Of a stretch of 64,000 nucleotides of DNA, positions 45,103-54,111 are shown piece after piece. Both the position numbers and the translations under genes were made by a program. Origin of the DNA: Sphingobacteriales bacterium (GTDB taxonomy: Bacteria > Bacteroidota > Bacteroidia > Chitinophagales > JADIYW01); assembly GCA_016719635.1 (NCBI GenBank), contig JADJYT010000002.1, positions 493,501-557,500 of the forward strand. The letters are read 5' to 3'. The notes beneath the pieces are model-generated. The model did not search any database, was not told where the DNA came from, and saw only the letters and a program-made list of their open reading frames with translations. Each line of letters begins with the position of its first letter. The first letter of the stretch is position 1.

Positions 45103-45239
45103 AATACAATCATCATATCTTTTAATCAAACACCTTGAATACTATAAGGAAAGGCAAATGACAGGCAGAATGTTCAAGAAGAGTCTATGGTTCTATGTGT
45201 TTAAAAATCTCATTCATTAATACTCAATACAATCATCAT
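45103..45239. repeat. Direct repeat pair in the VWA-MoxR spacer
   Basis: AATACAATCATCAT occurs at 45103-45116 and again at 45226-45239, the second copy ending in the MoxR start codon. The two copies bracket a 109-base segment. The middle contains a short frame encoding MTGRMFKKSLWFYVFKNLIH of doubtful reality. Nothing else is recognised there. Confidence 0.5.
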
Positions 45240-46092
45240 GCAGGAATTTAAAGGAACCGAAAATTATATTGCCACCGAGGAATTGCAGACCGCTGTCAAC
45301 GCCGCCATTGCGCTGGAGAAGCCGTTGCTGATAAAAGGAGAACCCGGAACGGGTAAGACCCTTTTGGCATTTGAAGTGGCAAAGGCACTGAACAAACCCA
45401 TGTTTACCTGGCACATCAAGTCCACCACACAGGCGCAGCAGGGTTTGTATGAATACGACGCCGTGGCACGCCTGCGCGATTCACAGTTTGGAGATACGAA
45501 AGTAAACGACATTTCCAGCTACATCATCAAAGGAAAAATGTGGCAGGCATTTGAAAGCGAAGAACAGGCTGTTTTATTGATAGATGAGATTGACAAAGCG
45601 GATATTGAATTTCCGAATGACTTACTGCTAGAGCTCGATAAGATGGAATTTTACTGCTATGAATTGCAGAAAACCATACAGGCAAAAACCAGGCCGATTG
45701 TCATCATCACATCCAACAATGAAAAGGAACTGCCCGATGCCTTTCTGCGCAGGTGTTTTTTCCATTACATCCGTTTCCCGGAACGGCAAACCATGATTGA
45801 CATCATCCATGTTCATTTCCCTCATCTGGAAGACGACTTGATGGAAGAAGCCTTAAAGGTATTTTACGGATTGCGGGATATTCACGGCATCAAGAAAAAA
45901 CCATCCACCTCTGAGCTGATTGACTGGATTCGATTGTTGAAATTAGGGAAAAACACGAAGGAAGATTTGGAGAAGATTGACTACCTCACCACTTCACCGC
46001 CATATTTTGGTTCCTTGTTAAAGAATGAACACGACTATGAGCATATCATCAAAGCCAAGCGAAGTACACAAAATACATTCAGGCGGTTTTAA
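45238..46092 (+). CDS. MoxR-family AAA+ ATPase
   Basis: The 284-residue AAA+ protein shows Walker A in LLIKGEPGTGKTLLAFEVA, Walker B in AVLLIDEIDKAD, sensor 1 PIVIITSNNEKELPDAFLRRC with the arginine finger, and a C-terminal lid. MoxR ATPases act with VWA proteins, here the gene upstream, to mature protein complexes. It converges with pdxA at 46092/46093 with no gap. Confidence 0.92.
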   Translation: MQEFKGTENYIATEELQTAVNAAIALEKPLLIKGEPGTGKTLLAFEVAKALNKPMFTWHIKSTTQAQQGLYEYDAVARLRDSQFGDTKVNDISSYIIKGKMWQAFESEEQAVLLIDEIDKADIEFPNDLLLELDKMEFYCYELQKTIQAKTRPIVIITSNNEKELPDAFLRRCFFHYIRFPERQTMIDIIHVHFPHLEDDLMEEALKVFYGLRDIHGIKKKPSTSELIDWIRLLKLGKNTKEDLEKIDYLTTSPPYFGSLLKNEHDYEHIIKAKRSTQNTFRRF

Positions 46093-47160
46093 TTAAATCC
46101 GCTCATCATGCAATACAGCGCGTTTCACCAAAGGGTTGCTGCGCATGTCTGTGTAATTATTCCGCATATTGTAAATATCAATGGCAGCATAAATCGCTTT
46201 GCGGAAAGAGGTTTCGTCCGCTACCCCTTTTCCGGCAATATCCTCTGCCGTGCCGTGATCCGGCGATGTACGGACTATATCCAGACCGGCTGTGAAATTC
46301 GTGCCATCTTCCCCTGCAATATATTTAAACGGAATCAATCCCTGGTCGTGGTACATCGCCAGTATGGCGTCAAATTTCTTATAATTGCCGGAAGCAAAGA
46401 ACCCGTCCGCCGGATAAGGACCAAAAACGGTCATACCGCTGTCTTTGGCTTCTTTCACAGCTGGTAGAATAACATTGACTTCCTCATTGCCTATCACACC
46501 GCCGTCTCCCGCATGAGGGTTCAATCCCAATACCGCGATTCTGGGCTGGTCGATTCCAAAATCCAGTTTCAAGGATGTATTCATGATCTGCAGCTTACGG
46601 AGAATCTTCTCCTTGGAGATTTTCGATGCAACATCTTTTAGGGCACTGTGATTCGTGACCAATCCGACACGCAAATCTTCAGCAACCATAAACATCAGAT
46701 TATCTTTGGCACCAAAATAATTCATCAGGTATTCCGTATGACCTGCATACGGGAACTGTTCCGAATGCATCACTTTTTTGTTTATTGGTGAAGTAACCAG
46801 CACATCCACCTGCCTATTCTTGAGTGCCTCGCAGGCTGCCTGCAGCGATTTCAATGCATAATTACCGGTTATTTCCGTCGGAGTTCCGGGATTAATCGCG
46901 AATTCCTCCTCCCAAACCGGGATTATATTGAGCGCATTATGACTTAAATTATTATAGCCTTTTACCGAAGAATATTGAAACCTATCAAAATTAAGCATCT
47001 TTTTGTAGTACGACAGAACCCTTGGGTTTCCGAACAGAATAGGTGTAAAGTGCTTATAAATAAGGTCATCCTGAAAGGTTTTCATGATGATTTCGGGTCC
47101 GATACCCGCCACATCACCGAGCGTTATCCCTACTTTTCTTTTTTGGTTTTGCATGCTCAT
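46093..47160 (-). CDS. pdxA: 4-hydroxythreonine-4-phosphate dehydrogenase
   Basis: PdxA oxidises 4-phosphohydroxy-threonine in the DXP-dependent route to pyridoxal phosphate. Motifs seen are VGITLGDVAGIGPEIIMKTF, the metal-binding His in FPYAGHTEYLMNYFG, NPHAGDGGVIGNEE, AMYHDQGLIPFK and RTSPDHGTAEDIAGKG. The start is placed at MSMQNQKRK (47160), with MQNQ at 47154 or a longer form from 47181 as alternatives; all overlap the end of the pepA-like gene. It shares a strand with that gene. Confidence 0.93.
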   Translation of the reverse strand: MSMQNQKRKVGITLGDVAGIGPEIIMKTFQDDLIYKHFTPILFGNPRVLSYYKKMLNFDRFQYSSVKGYNNLSHNALNIIPVWEEEFAINPGTPTEITGNYALKSLQAACEALKNRQVDVLVTSPINKKVMHSEQFPYAGHTEYLMNYFGAKDNLMFMVAEDLRVGLVTNHSALKDVASKISKEKILRKLQIMNTSLKLDFGIDQPRIAVLGLNPHAGDGGVIGNEEVNVILPAVKEAKDSGMTVFGPYPADGFFASGNYKKFDAILAMYHDQGLIPFKYIAGEDGTNFTAGLDIVRTSPDHGTAEDIAGKGVADETSFRKAIYAAIDIYNMRNNYTDMRSNPLVKRAVLHDERI

Positions 47161-48580
47161 CTGTACATTGATTTTGTACAAATTTAAACAATAATCTCAC
47201 ACCATACGCTGTTGCCCACTTTCCGCGATAATTATATTGGGAAGGAACGAATGCCGGTCCGGCAATATCAAAGTGCATCCACGGATAATCGGTGAAATGC
47301 TGTAGAAATTTTCCGGCTGTGATGGCTCCGGCATCCATTGGACCCAGATTCTTCAAATCGGCTATATCACTTTTCATATATTCCCCGTATTCGTCCCAGA
47401 TAGGGAATTCTACGATTCTTTCTCCGGTATGGTTTGCCGCATTCCGGATTTTCTTTTTATCGTCTTTATCAGCTGTTCCCATCACGACGGCAGCTTCCTT
47501 CCCGATTGCCCGTAATGCCGCACCTGTTAGAGTAGCAAAGTCCAGAACCAGTTCCGGTTTCAATCGTTTGGCGTAATGGAGTGCATCCGCTAATATCAAT
47601 CTTCCTTCCGCATCGGTATCGAGCACCTCCACCGTCGTACCGTCATACATCGTAATCACATCACCGGGACAGGTAGCCTCGTATCCCGGACGGTTTTCCA
47701 CCGCCGGAATCAACCCAATGATATGATAGGGCAGTTTTGATTTGGCTATCGCATACATGGCACCTACCACCGCGGCAGAACCCGCCATATCTGATTTCAT
47801 CATATCCATACTGTTGCGTGTAGGCTTCAGGGATAAACCACCGGTGTCATACACAACGCCTTTGCCCACCAATACCAAGGGTTTTTTGTTCTTGTGTTTC
47901 GCCGGCTTGTATTCCAGGATATTAAATGTAGCCGGAGCGGAACTTCCTCTGTTTACCGCTATGATTCCGCCCATCTGTTCCTGCTCTATCTTCTTATGAT
48001 CCCAGACGGTCACACTGAAGCCGGCTGCTTTTCCGAGTTTCTGGATATCTTTGGAATACTGTACCGCCGTAAGATACGAAACAGGTTCATTGACCAAATC
48101 TTTGGTTAACCGAACACTCTCAGCTATAAGATTAATTTCCTCCACCATTGACTCATTCATCAATAACGGGTCAATATGGACAGTTAATTTATAAGGTTTG
48201 GATTTGGTACGGTATTTATTAAACTCATAATCGGATAAATTGATACCCGTTAAAATGGAAGCGAGTACCTTCTTGTTGATATCTCCGAGCACCTCCAGGC
48301 TGATATCGGATTCATTGCTGTCCTTGCATACTTTGTAAATAGTGTGTCCCTGAATACGCATCTTTTCATGCAGTTCGGGTGTTTCTTCTGCGGAATCAAC
48401 GGGACATAAGATATATACGAATGTTTGTTTGGAAAATGAAATCACTTTCGTATTTCCGTCAAATTTATGCTGGATGGCTTTTTTTTCTTCTGTATCAAAG
48501 AAGGGAAGTGTCGTGATATTCTTTTTGTTAAATATCACCAGGATGGCTCTTTTAGAGGCTTTGTTAGAAATCTGCAACAT
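47114..48580 (-). CDS. pepA: Leucyl aminopeptidase, M17 family
   Basis: This 488-residue cytosolic aminopeptidase uses two metal ions. The C-terminal catalytic domain carries VGKGVVYDTGGLSLKP with the metal-binding Lys and Asp, SDMAGSAAVVGAM, and DTDAEGRLILADAL. LTGAALRAIGKEAA and WMHFDIAGPAF follow. The N-terminal domain (residues 1-170) is weakly conserved as usual. It releases N-terminal amino acids from peptides. Its end overlaps the pdxA start by some 40-50 bases, so the two are translated together. Confidence 0.93.
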   Translation of the reverse strand: MLQISNKASKRAILVIFNKKNITTLPFFDTEEKKAIQHKFDGNTKVISFSKQTFVYILCPVDSAEETPELHEKMRIQGHTIYKVCKDSNESDISLEVLGDINKKVLASILTGINLSDYEFNKYRTKSKPYKLTVHIDPLLMNESMVEEINLIAESVRLTKDLVNEPVSYLTAVQYSKDIQKLGKAAGFSVTVWDHKKIEQEQMGGIIAVNRGSSAPATFNILEYKPAKHKNKKPLVLVGKGVVYDTGGLSLKPTRNSMDMMKSDMAGSAAVVGAMYAIAKSKLPYHIIGLIPAVENRPGYEATCPGDVITMYDGTTVEVLDTDAEGRLILADALHYAKRLKPELVLDFATLTGAALRAIGKEAAVVMGTADKDDKKKIRNAANHTGERIVEFPIWDEYGEYMKSDIADLKNLGPMDAGAITAGKFLQHFTDYPWMHFDIAGPAFVPSQYNYRGKWATAYGVRLLFKFVQNQCTDEHAKPKKKSRDNAR

Positions 48581-48636
48581 TATCTATATCTTTATTAGGT
48601 GAAAGTAAGTCGATTCATCCAAAAAACTAAGAACAA

Positions 48637-49422
48637 ATGTCAGGTTTTGTGACAGCCTTAAAGTCTTACGGACAGCATTTTTTAAATGATAAAATAGTGT
48701 TGGAGGAGATTGTAAAGGTAATAAAAAAATACGAAAGTGGGGAACAAATCATTGAAATTGGACCAGGGACCGGTGCCCTCACCCGATATCTGGTAAAAGA
48801 ATTCAGTCAGCTTACCTGCATTGAGGTAGACCACCGATGTGTCGAGTATTTAGAGGCCAATTACAACAAGGACCAACCAACATTCCGCATAATTGAAGCA
48901 GACTTCCTGCATCTGGACCTGAGGGATTTACTGCATCAGCAGACGGGAATTGTCGGGAATTTCCCTTACAACATTTCTTCACAGATTGTTTTTAAGGTAT
49001 TGGAACATTATAAGTCCATTCCCTTCATGGTAGGTATGTTTCAAAAAGAGATGGCAGAACGGATTGCTTCTCCGCATGGCTCCAAGGAATATGGCGTCAT
49101 CAGTGTACTGGCACAATTGCTGTATGATATCAAGGTGGAATTTGACATTGCACCCAAAAGTTTCTCGCCGCCGCCAAAAGTGAACAGCAGTATTCTTTCC
49201 TTGAAACGAAAAGAGAATGTTTTACTGGATTTTGACGTTACACTGTTCAGAAAGATTGTCAAGGCCGGATTTAACCAACGCAGAAAAATGCTGCGCAACG
49301 GGTTAAGCGGCCTGGTTCCGAAAGAGATGCTGCAGCAGGAAATTTTCCAGAAACGTGCCGAACAATTAAGTTTGCAGGATTTCATAGATTTGACAAAATT
49401 GGTAGAAAAGCACCATGAGTAA
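48637..49422 (+). CDS. rsmA: 16S rRNA dimethyladenosine transferase
   Basis: RsmA (KsgA) dimethylates two adjacent adenines near the 3' end of 16S rRNA. The protein has KSYGQHFLNDKIVLEEIV, SAM-binding EIGPGTGALTRYL, the catalytic NFPYNISSQIV, FSPPPKVNSSIL and the C-terminal KAGFNQRRKMLRNGL. Length of 261 residues is standard. The stop overlaps the downstream dehydrogenase start by eight bases. Confidence 0.96.
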   Translation: MSGFVTALKSYGQHFLNDKIVLEEIVKVIKKYESGEQIIEIGPGTGALTRYLVKEFSQLTCIEVDHRCVEYLEANYNKDQPTFRIIEADFLHLDLRDLLHQQTGIVGNFPYNISSQIVFKVLEHYKSIPFMVGMFQKEMAERIASPHGSKEYGVISVLAQLLYDIKVEFDIAPKSFSPPPKVNSSILSLKRKENVLLDFDVTLFRKIVKAGFNQRRKMLRNGLSGLVPKEMLQQEIFQKRAEQLSLQDFIDLTKLVEKHHE

Positions 49423-50353
49423 GAAGGTTCTGATAACGGTAGCCATTCATGAATATATTCAGCAACGGTTTGAAGCATTGGGCTATTCCGTTGATAATAA
49501 ACCGGAAATAGACCGGGATCGTTTATTGGAAATTATTCCAGATTATGCTGTTTTAATCATTACGACCTACACGCAGGTGGATAAAGAACTGATTGACAAA
49601 GCCGCAAACTTAAAGATAGTGGGCAGAGTGGGCAGCGGTATGGAAAATGTGGATACAGATTATTGCCAGCAAAAAGAAATCGCCTGTTTCAGCTCTCCTG
49701 AAGGGAATGCGAATGCCGTAGGGGAACATAGCCTGGCCATGCTGCTGAATGTATTAAACAACATCAACAAAGCTAACAATGAACTGAAGAACAGGATTTT
49801 TCTGCGCGAAGAAAATCGCGGCGAGGAACTGGATGGCAAGACTATTGGCATCATTGGCTACGGACATACCGGTCAGGCCTTTGCAAAAAAGTTACGCGGG
49901 TTTGAAGTCGATATTTTAGTATACGATACATACAAACAGGCTGAAGACAGCTATGTAAAGAACACTTCTTTAAAAGAAATACAGGAAAAATGTGATGTGA
50001 TCAGTTTTCACGTACCCTATACCCATGAAACACATCATTACTGTGACAACAGGTTTATCGCCGGATGTGCGAAGGCACCTGTCATTATTAACACTTCACG
50101 TGGCGGAATCATAGAATTGGTCAGCATGATCAATGCACTACACAACAAACAGCTGCGTGGATTATGTATTGATGTATTTGAAGACGAACCCATTACCAGG
50201 GAGAAGGTTCACTGTGTACTGGAATACGATATGCTGTTTAGTTTTCCCAACGTTGTTGCGACACCGCATATCGCCGGATGGACGGTGGAATCAAAGTATA
50301 AGCTGGCAAAGGTCCTGATGGATAAGATAGAGATTTGGCTTAATAGTCAATAG
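49415..50353 (+). CDS. D-isomer-specific 2-hydroxyacid dehydrogenase family protein
   Basis: This is a 312-residue NAD(H)-dependent enzyme of the SerA/GyaR type. It has VGRVGSGMENVDTDYC, the NAD-binding GKTIGIIGYGHTGQAFAKKL, the catalytic Arg in INTSRGGIIEL, DVFEDEP and the catalytic His in ATPHIAGWTVES. It could be phosphoglycerate dehydrogenase or another 2-hydroxyacid enzyme; no regulatory ACT domain is present, so I do not assign serA. It is translationally coupled to rsmA. Confidence 0.85.
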   Translation: MSKKVLITVAIHEYIQQRFEALGYSVDNKPEIDRDRLLEIIPDYAVLIITTYTQVDKELIDKAANLKIVGRVGSGMENVDTDYCQQKEIACFSSPEGNANAVGEHSLAMLLNVLNNINKANNELKNRIFLREENRGEELDGKTIGIIGYGHTGQAFAKKLRGFEVDILVYDTYKQAEDSYVKNTSLKEIQEKCDVISFHVPYTHETHHYCDNRFIAGCAKAPVIINTSRGGIIELVSMINALHNKQLRGLCIDVFEDEPITREKVHCVLEYDMLFSFPNVVATPHIAGWTVESKYKLAKVLMDKIEIWLNSQ

Positions 50354-50361
50354 TCCATAGA

Positions 50362-51726
50362 CTATCGACCATCGTCTTTAGGTTTCCTCCTTTCCATCCA
50401 CCATACCATTCCCACACTTGCGAGCAGAATGTAAAAAGGCATACTCGGTAAACGGTATCGGGCATACGAAATAATTCCGCTGATCAGTGCAAAATACCCG
50501 GCAGAACCCAGCAGAAACAGCATCAGCAATACCTGCTTTTGTTTTATCATGCTCCATATCCCATGCATGGAGAAGAAATAGACGAACACTAAAAACATCG
50601 CGACAAACAATCCCACTATAATCTCATATGCGGTTTTGGTGGCAAAGAATTTCTGAGCCAGCACCAACACACCATTCGTATATTTTTCCTCTTCTGTCCA
50701 TTTTTTTGCGGGGATATGCAATACTTCCGTCAAACTTTGAGTACCGAGACTGAGATGAATCTTTACAGTTCCCGTCAGGTGTGTCTTCAGATAATCTGCA
50801 AAATGTGCTTTGATAATTTTACCGGCCAATTCACCATCGAGTTTCTCTTTGTCAAACGGGTTGGATTCGGGCGTCCATCCCATTTTTTTCAATTCCACCA
50901 GGAATCCATCATTTATCTGTTCGATGGTTTTATGCTGTCGTTTCGCTTCGTAATAACTCGCATTCCAAAACAACAGATTATAACCTTTAATGTTGGAAAC
51001 GGCGAAATGACCGAACGTATGATAATTTCTGTAGCACCAGGGAGCAATTACCATACAGTAGGCGGCCAGCAGCAAAACTGCCACACGAAGCCCATTCTTC
51101 CAACTTTTATAATTCCAGATGAGCAGAAATAAAAGAATTCCGGCAATGTAGTATTGGGAAATCGGGCGTATCAGGGTACTGATACCATATATGCCGCCGG
51201 ATACGATAAAGTATCTGACCTGATTGGTTTTTAGCCCCCGTATCAGATAAAATAAGCCAGCGAGGAATATGGTGGTATAAAGTGTTTCTGTCAGCAGATA
51301 GTTGATGAATATGATATGATGCAGATCCAGCGAAAATAAAACCGCCGCTATAAAGCCAGCCTTGTCTGAGAAAAGCTCTTTCCCAATTTTATACATCAGA
51401 ACGACAGAAACCAGGTTTAAAAATATTTGTGTAAAAAGAACAGCATAAGGATGATTACCGAAAACCGAATAAACCAGCGCCATAAAAACCGGATATCCGG
51501 GAGTCCTGAAGGCATCCCCGCAGAAGGAAAACTGATTTTTGATACACAAGGCTAGGTTGTGATATCCGAATGAATCGAAAATTAAAATCTGATCGTGCAT
51601 AACGGATGGATTCCAGGGCTGGAATCTTAGTAAGACCAGAATCCTTATGACCAGAGAGATAATCAGTAGGATGAAAATATTCCTGTTAAACATCAACTTA
51701 TTATTGCACGGTTCATTCATTCCCAC
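50362..51726 (-). CDS. GT39-like polytopic membrane glycosyltransferase
   Basis: The 454-residue protein has about ten membrane helices. The first extramembrane loop holds SVMHDQILIFDSFGYHNLALCI and FRTPGYPVF, the Asp-containing loop seen in ArnT/PMT-type glycosyltransferases. AVLFSLDLHHIIFINYLLTETLYTTIF is a typical following helix pair. It probably uses a polyprenyl-phosphate sugar donor at the periplasmic face. The start shown overlaps the divergent greA promoter region but precedes its -33 box. The acceptor is unknown. Confidence 0.78.
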   Translation of the reverse strand: MGMNEPCNNKLMFNRNIFILLIISLVIRILVLLRFQPWNPSVMHDQILIFDSFGYHNLALCIKNQFSFCGDAFRTPGYPVFMALVYSVFGNHPYAVLFTQIFLNLVSVVLMYKIGKELFSDKAGFIAAVLFSLDLHHIIFINYLLTETLYTTIFLAGLFYLIRGLKTNQVRYFIVSGGIYGISTLIRPISQYYIAGILLFLLIWNYKSWKNGLRVAVLLLAAYCMVIAPWCYRNYHTFGHFAVSNIKGYNLLFWNASYYEAKRQHKTIEQINDGFLVELKKMGWTPESNPFDKEKLDGELAGKIIKAHFADYLKTHLTGTVKIHLSLGTQSLTEVLHIPAKKWTEEEKYTNGVLVLAQKFFATKTAYEIIVGLFVAMFLVFVYFFSMHGIWSMIKQKQVLLMLFLLGSAGYFALISGIISYARYRLPSMPFYILLASVGMVWWMERRKPKDDGR

Positions 51727-51768
51727 AAAAATAGCTTTTTATGGCAAGAGTCTAAAATCTGTTAAAAA

Positions 51769-51799
51769 TTGCTGTTTTTCCGAAAATTGTTTAACTTTG
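51769..51799 (+). promoter_or_regulatory. Promoter of greA
   Basis: TTG (51769-51771), a 20-base spacer and TAACTTTG (51792-51799) match the Bacteroidota consensus. The predicted start is near 51805, giving a leader of about 55 bases, nearly all of it a terminator-like hairpin. Confidence 0.7.
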
Positions 51800-51807
51800 T
51801 CATGTAA

Positions 51808-51841
51808 GGCACGTCCCAGTTCGGGACGTGTCTATTTTTTT
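51808..51841 (+). terminator. Intrinsic terminator in the greA leader
   Basis: GGCACGTCCC (51808-51817), loop AGTTC and GGGACGTGTC (51823-51832, with one G-T pair) make a 10-bp stem followed by TA and seven T. This is a textbook intrinsic terminator, yet it lies between the greA promoter and the greA start codon. It should make most transcripts end early unless read through. It may also serve as the end of a short leader RNA. Confidence 0.75.
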
Positions 51842-51859
51842 CACTCTAATAAAGAAAGT

Positions 51860-52333
51860 ATGTCAGAGATAGTGTATGTCACCGAAGAAGGATTGGCAAA
51901 GATGAAAGAAGAATTTGCACATCTGGTAGCGATAGAAAGGCCGAATGCATCCAAAGCCATTGCGGAAGCAAGGGAAAAGGGCGATTTATCGGAAAACGCA
52001 GAATATGATGCTGCAAAAGAAGCACAGGGCCTGCTGGAACTGCGCATCCGCAAACTGGAAACAGAGATAGGCAATGCGCGTGTGCTGGACGCCTCTAAGA
52101 TAGATACCTCCAAGGTTTCCGTTCTGTCTAAAGTAAAAGTGATGAACCTGAAGCTGAAAAAAGAATTCACCTATCAGTTGGTTTCCGAAAAAGAAGCGGA
52201 TTTAAAACAGTTGAAGATATCTGTAAAATCACCTATAGGAGCTGCATTGCTGGGCAAAACCAGAGGAGAGAAAGTTACCATTCAGATTCCGGCAGGTGCC
52301 ATGGAACTGGAAGTACTGGATATTTCTATATAA
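51860..52333 (+). CDS. greA: Transcription elongation factor GreA
   Basis: GreA enters the RNA polymerase secondary channel and stimulates cleavage of backtracked RNA. The start at 51860 gives a 157-residue protein with the N-terminal coiled coil YVTEEGLAKMKEEFAHLVAIERP, the tip motif EKGDLSENAEYDAAKEAQ carrying the catalytic acidic residues, and the C-terminal FKBP-like domain (SPIGAALLGKTRGEKVTIQIPAG). A longer frame extends upstream through the leader hairpin but is unlike GreA. Its leader holds an intrinsic terminator. Confidence 0.96.
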   Translation: MSEIVYVTEEGLAKMKEEFAHLVAIERPNASKAIAEAREKGDLSENAEYDAAKEAQGLLELRIRKLETEIGNARVLDASKIDTSKVSVLSKVKVMNLKLKKEFTYQLVSEKEADLKQLKISVKSPIGAALLGKTRGEKVTIQIPAGAMELEVLDISI

Positions 52334-52360
52334 TGAGTAATTAACAATGAAGAATGGAGA

Positions 52361-52723
52361 ATGAAAGAGAATATTCTGAAAGAGAAGAGTTTTCAATTTT
52401 CATTGCTAATAATTTCAGCTTACAAACAGTTGTCTAAAGACCAAAAAGAGTTTATTTTATCAAAGCAGCTGTTAAGAAGTGGAACTTCAATTGGTGCATT
52501 GTATAGGGAGGCAGAACATGCCGAATCTAAAACTGATTTTATACATAAACTATCTATCGGACTTAAAGAAGCAAATGAAACGTTGTACTGGATAGAATTA
52601 TTGTACCAATCAGAATACTTGTCAAAACCCATTTATGATGATTTAAGTTTAAAATGTACAGAAATTATTCGTTTAATGGTTTCAATTATTAAAACTTCCA
52701 AGTCAACTATTGTTAGAAGATAG
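52361..52723 (+). CDS. Four-helix bundle protein (S23/intervening-sequence type)
   Basis: This 120-residue all-helical protein begins MKENILKEKSFQFSLLIISAY and has LLRSGTSIGALYREAEHAESKTDFIHKLSIGLKEANETLYWIELL. This pattern is seen in the four-helix bundle family first found in 23S rRNA intervening sequences and related to diversity-generating-element accessory proteins. Here it is free-standing between greA and a HIT gene. Function unknown. Confidence 0.85.
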   Translation: MKENILKEKSFQFSLLIISAYKQLSKDQKEFILSKQLLRSGTSIGALYREAEHAESKTDFIHKLSIGLKEANETLYWIELLYQSEYLSKPIYDDLSLKCTEIIRLMVSIIKTSKSTIVRR

Positions 52724-52779
52724 TATAAGCCACTCTAATAATTTTTAACTATCAATTTTCAACTATCAATTAGCTCAAA

Positions 52780-53166
52780 ATGACCATCTTCACCAAAATC
52801 ATCAATGGCGAAATACCTTGCTACAAGATTGCAGAGGACGCACAACATTTCGCGTTTCTGGATATTCGCCCGTTAAATGCAGGACACACACTCGTAGTTC
52901 CGAAAAAAGAAACGGATTATATCTTTGATTTAGAAGATGAGGAACTGAAGGAGCTGATGGTGTTTGCAAAAAAAATAGCGGTGGCTATCCAAAAATCCAT
53001 TCCCTGCGAGCGTATCGGGATGACGGTTATCGGATTGGAAGTGCCGCATACCCACATACATCTTGCGCCCATCAATTCGGTTCACGATCTGGATTTCAGG
53101 CATTCCAAAACCATTTCCGCCGAAGAGATGCAGTCGATCGCGGATCGTATAAAATCCAATTTATAA
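52780..53166 (+). CDS. HIT-family nucleotide-binding protein
   Basis: This 128-residue protein of the Hint/HIT branch begins MTIFTKIINGEIPCYKIAEDAQHFAFLDI and has LNAGHTLVVPKKETDYIF. The C-terminal triad is in EVPHTHIHLAPI, where the His residues attack phosphorus in nucleotide substrates such as AMP-lysine. It converges with the sterol desaturase-type gene and overlaps its end by six bases. Confidence 0.92.
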   Translation: MTIFTKIINGEIPCYKIAEDAQHFAFLDIRPLNAGHTLVVPKKETDYIFDLEDEELKELMVFAKKIAVAIQKSIPCERIGMTVIGLEVPHTHIHLAPINSVHDLDFRHSKTISAEEMQSIADRIKSNL

Positions 53167-54105
53167 TTTTCTTTGCAGTGTTTTTGCCCGCTGGTCCTCC
53201 CCGTCGTGGCTCCAGCCGGGTGCATCAAAGATATAATGAAGTTTTGCCGTTAGCGTCGGTGCACGACGTACATCCCGGACAATATTTTGTACTTCATGAA
53301 ACGTAATGCGCAGCAAGTTGCAGGTATGTATGTTTTTCGTAATGCCATATACAGGAAACGCATTCTCATCCTCATCCCGGAAAGTGCCGAACATACGATC
53401 CCAGATAATCAGGATGCCTGCATAATTTTTATCCAGATACCGGATTTCGCTGGAATGATGAACACGATGGTGAGCCGGTGAATTAAACAGATACTCAAAC
53501 CATTGCGGCAGCCGTTTTACAGTCTCTGTATGCGGCAGAAACTGATAAATCAAGTTAATCTGATGCATGGTCAAAATCATCAGCGGATGAAATCCCATCA
53601 AAGCCAGCGGAATATAAAATGCATCCTTAAACAATAATTCCAGCCAGCTCTGACGCAATGCGGTAGAGAAATGCATGTATTGAGAGGAATGATGATTAAC
53701 ATGTGCCGCCCATAATATCCGTATCTCATGGGCAAAGCGATGATACCAGTAAAAGGTAAAATCCTGGCAGAAGAACAGCAGCACCCATGCATACCAGCGA
53801 TCCTTATGCCACTGCAGGGTAGCGAATTCCTCTATACTTCCGGGCCCCACGCTGTCCGTCAGCCTGAACTGAAAAAACCAAAGCAGGTATCCGATTGCTA
53901 TCGCCTTTATCCCTAAATCAATGATGGTGGAGCCGATTCCTAATTCCAAACTGGCAGCAGCATCTCTGTAAAAATCTTTGGTCAGCTGTTTTTTCTTCCT
54001 TAAATAAAAGAAAAACTCCACGACAATCAGCAAAATGAAACCGGGAATCGCATAGGCTACCGGATCATTAAAATCAAACGGGTTGTAAAAAGAAAATTTT
54101 TCCAT
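53161..54105 (-). CDS. Sterol desaturase/fatty acid hydroxylase family membrane protein
   Basis: The 314-residue protein has four or more membrane helices and the di-iron histidine clusters HRFAH, HVNHHSSQYMHFS and HHRVHHSSE. These belong to the ERG3/fatty acid hydroxylase superfamily. It inserts oxygen or a double bond into a lipid. Bacterial members act on sterols, carotenoids, sphingolipids or ether lipids; the substrate is unknown. It lies six bases downstream of the DUF3060 gene. Confidence 0.88.
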   Translation of the reverse strand: MEKFSFYNPFDFNDPVAYAIPGFILLIVVEFFFYLRKKKQLTKDFYRDAAASLELGIGSTIIDLGIKAIAIGYLLWFFQFRLTDSVGPGSIEEFATLQWHKDRWYAWVLLFFCQDFTFYWYHRFAHEIRILWAAHVNHHSSQYMHFSTALRQSWLELLFKDAFYIPLALMGFHPLMILTMHQINLIYQFLPHTETVKRLPQWFEYLFNSPAHHRVHHSSEIRYLDKNYAGILIIWDRMFGTFRDEDENAFPVYGITKNIHTCNLLRITFHEVQNIVRDVRRAPTLTAKLHYIFDAPGWSHDGEDQRAKTLQRKL

Positions 54106-54111
54106 CAGTTG

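Noticed and set aside
45117..45225. Short frame of 20-30 codons in the VWA-MoxR spacer as a gene
   Set aside because: Too short and without a promoter or family match; described only as part of the repeat-flanked spacer.
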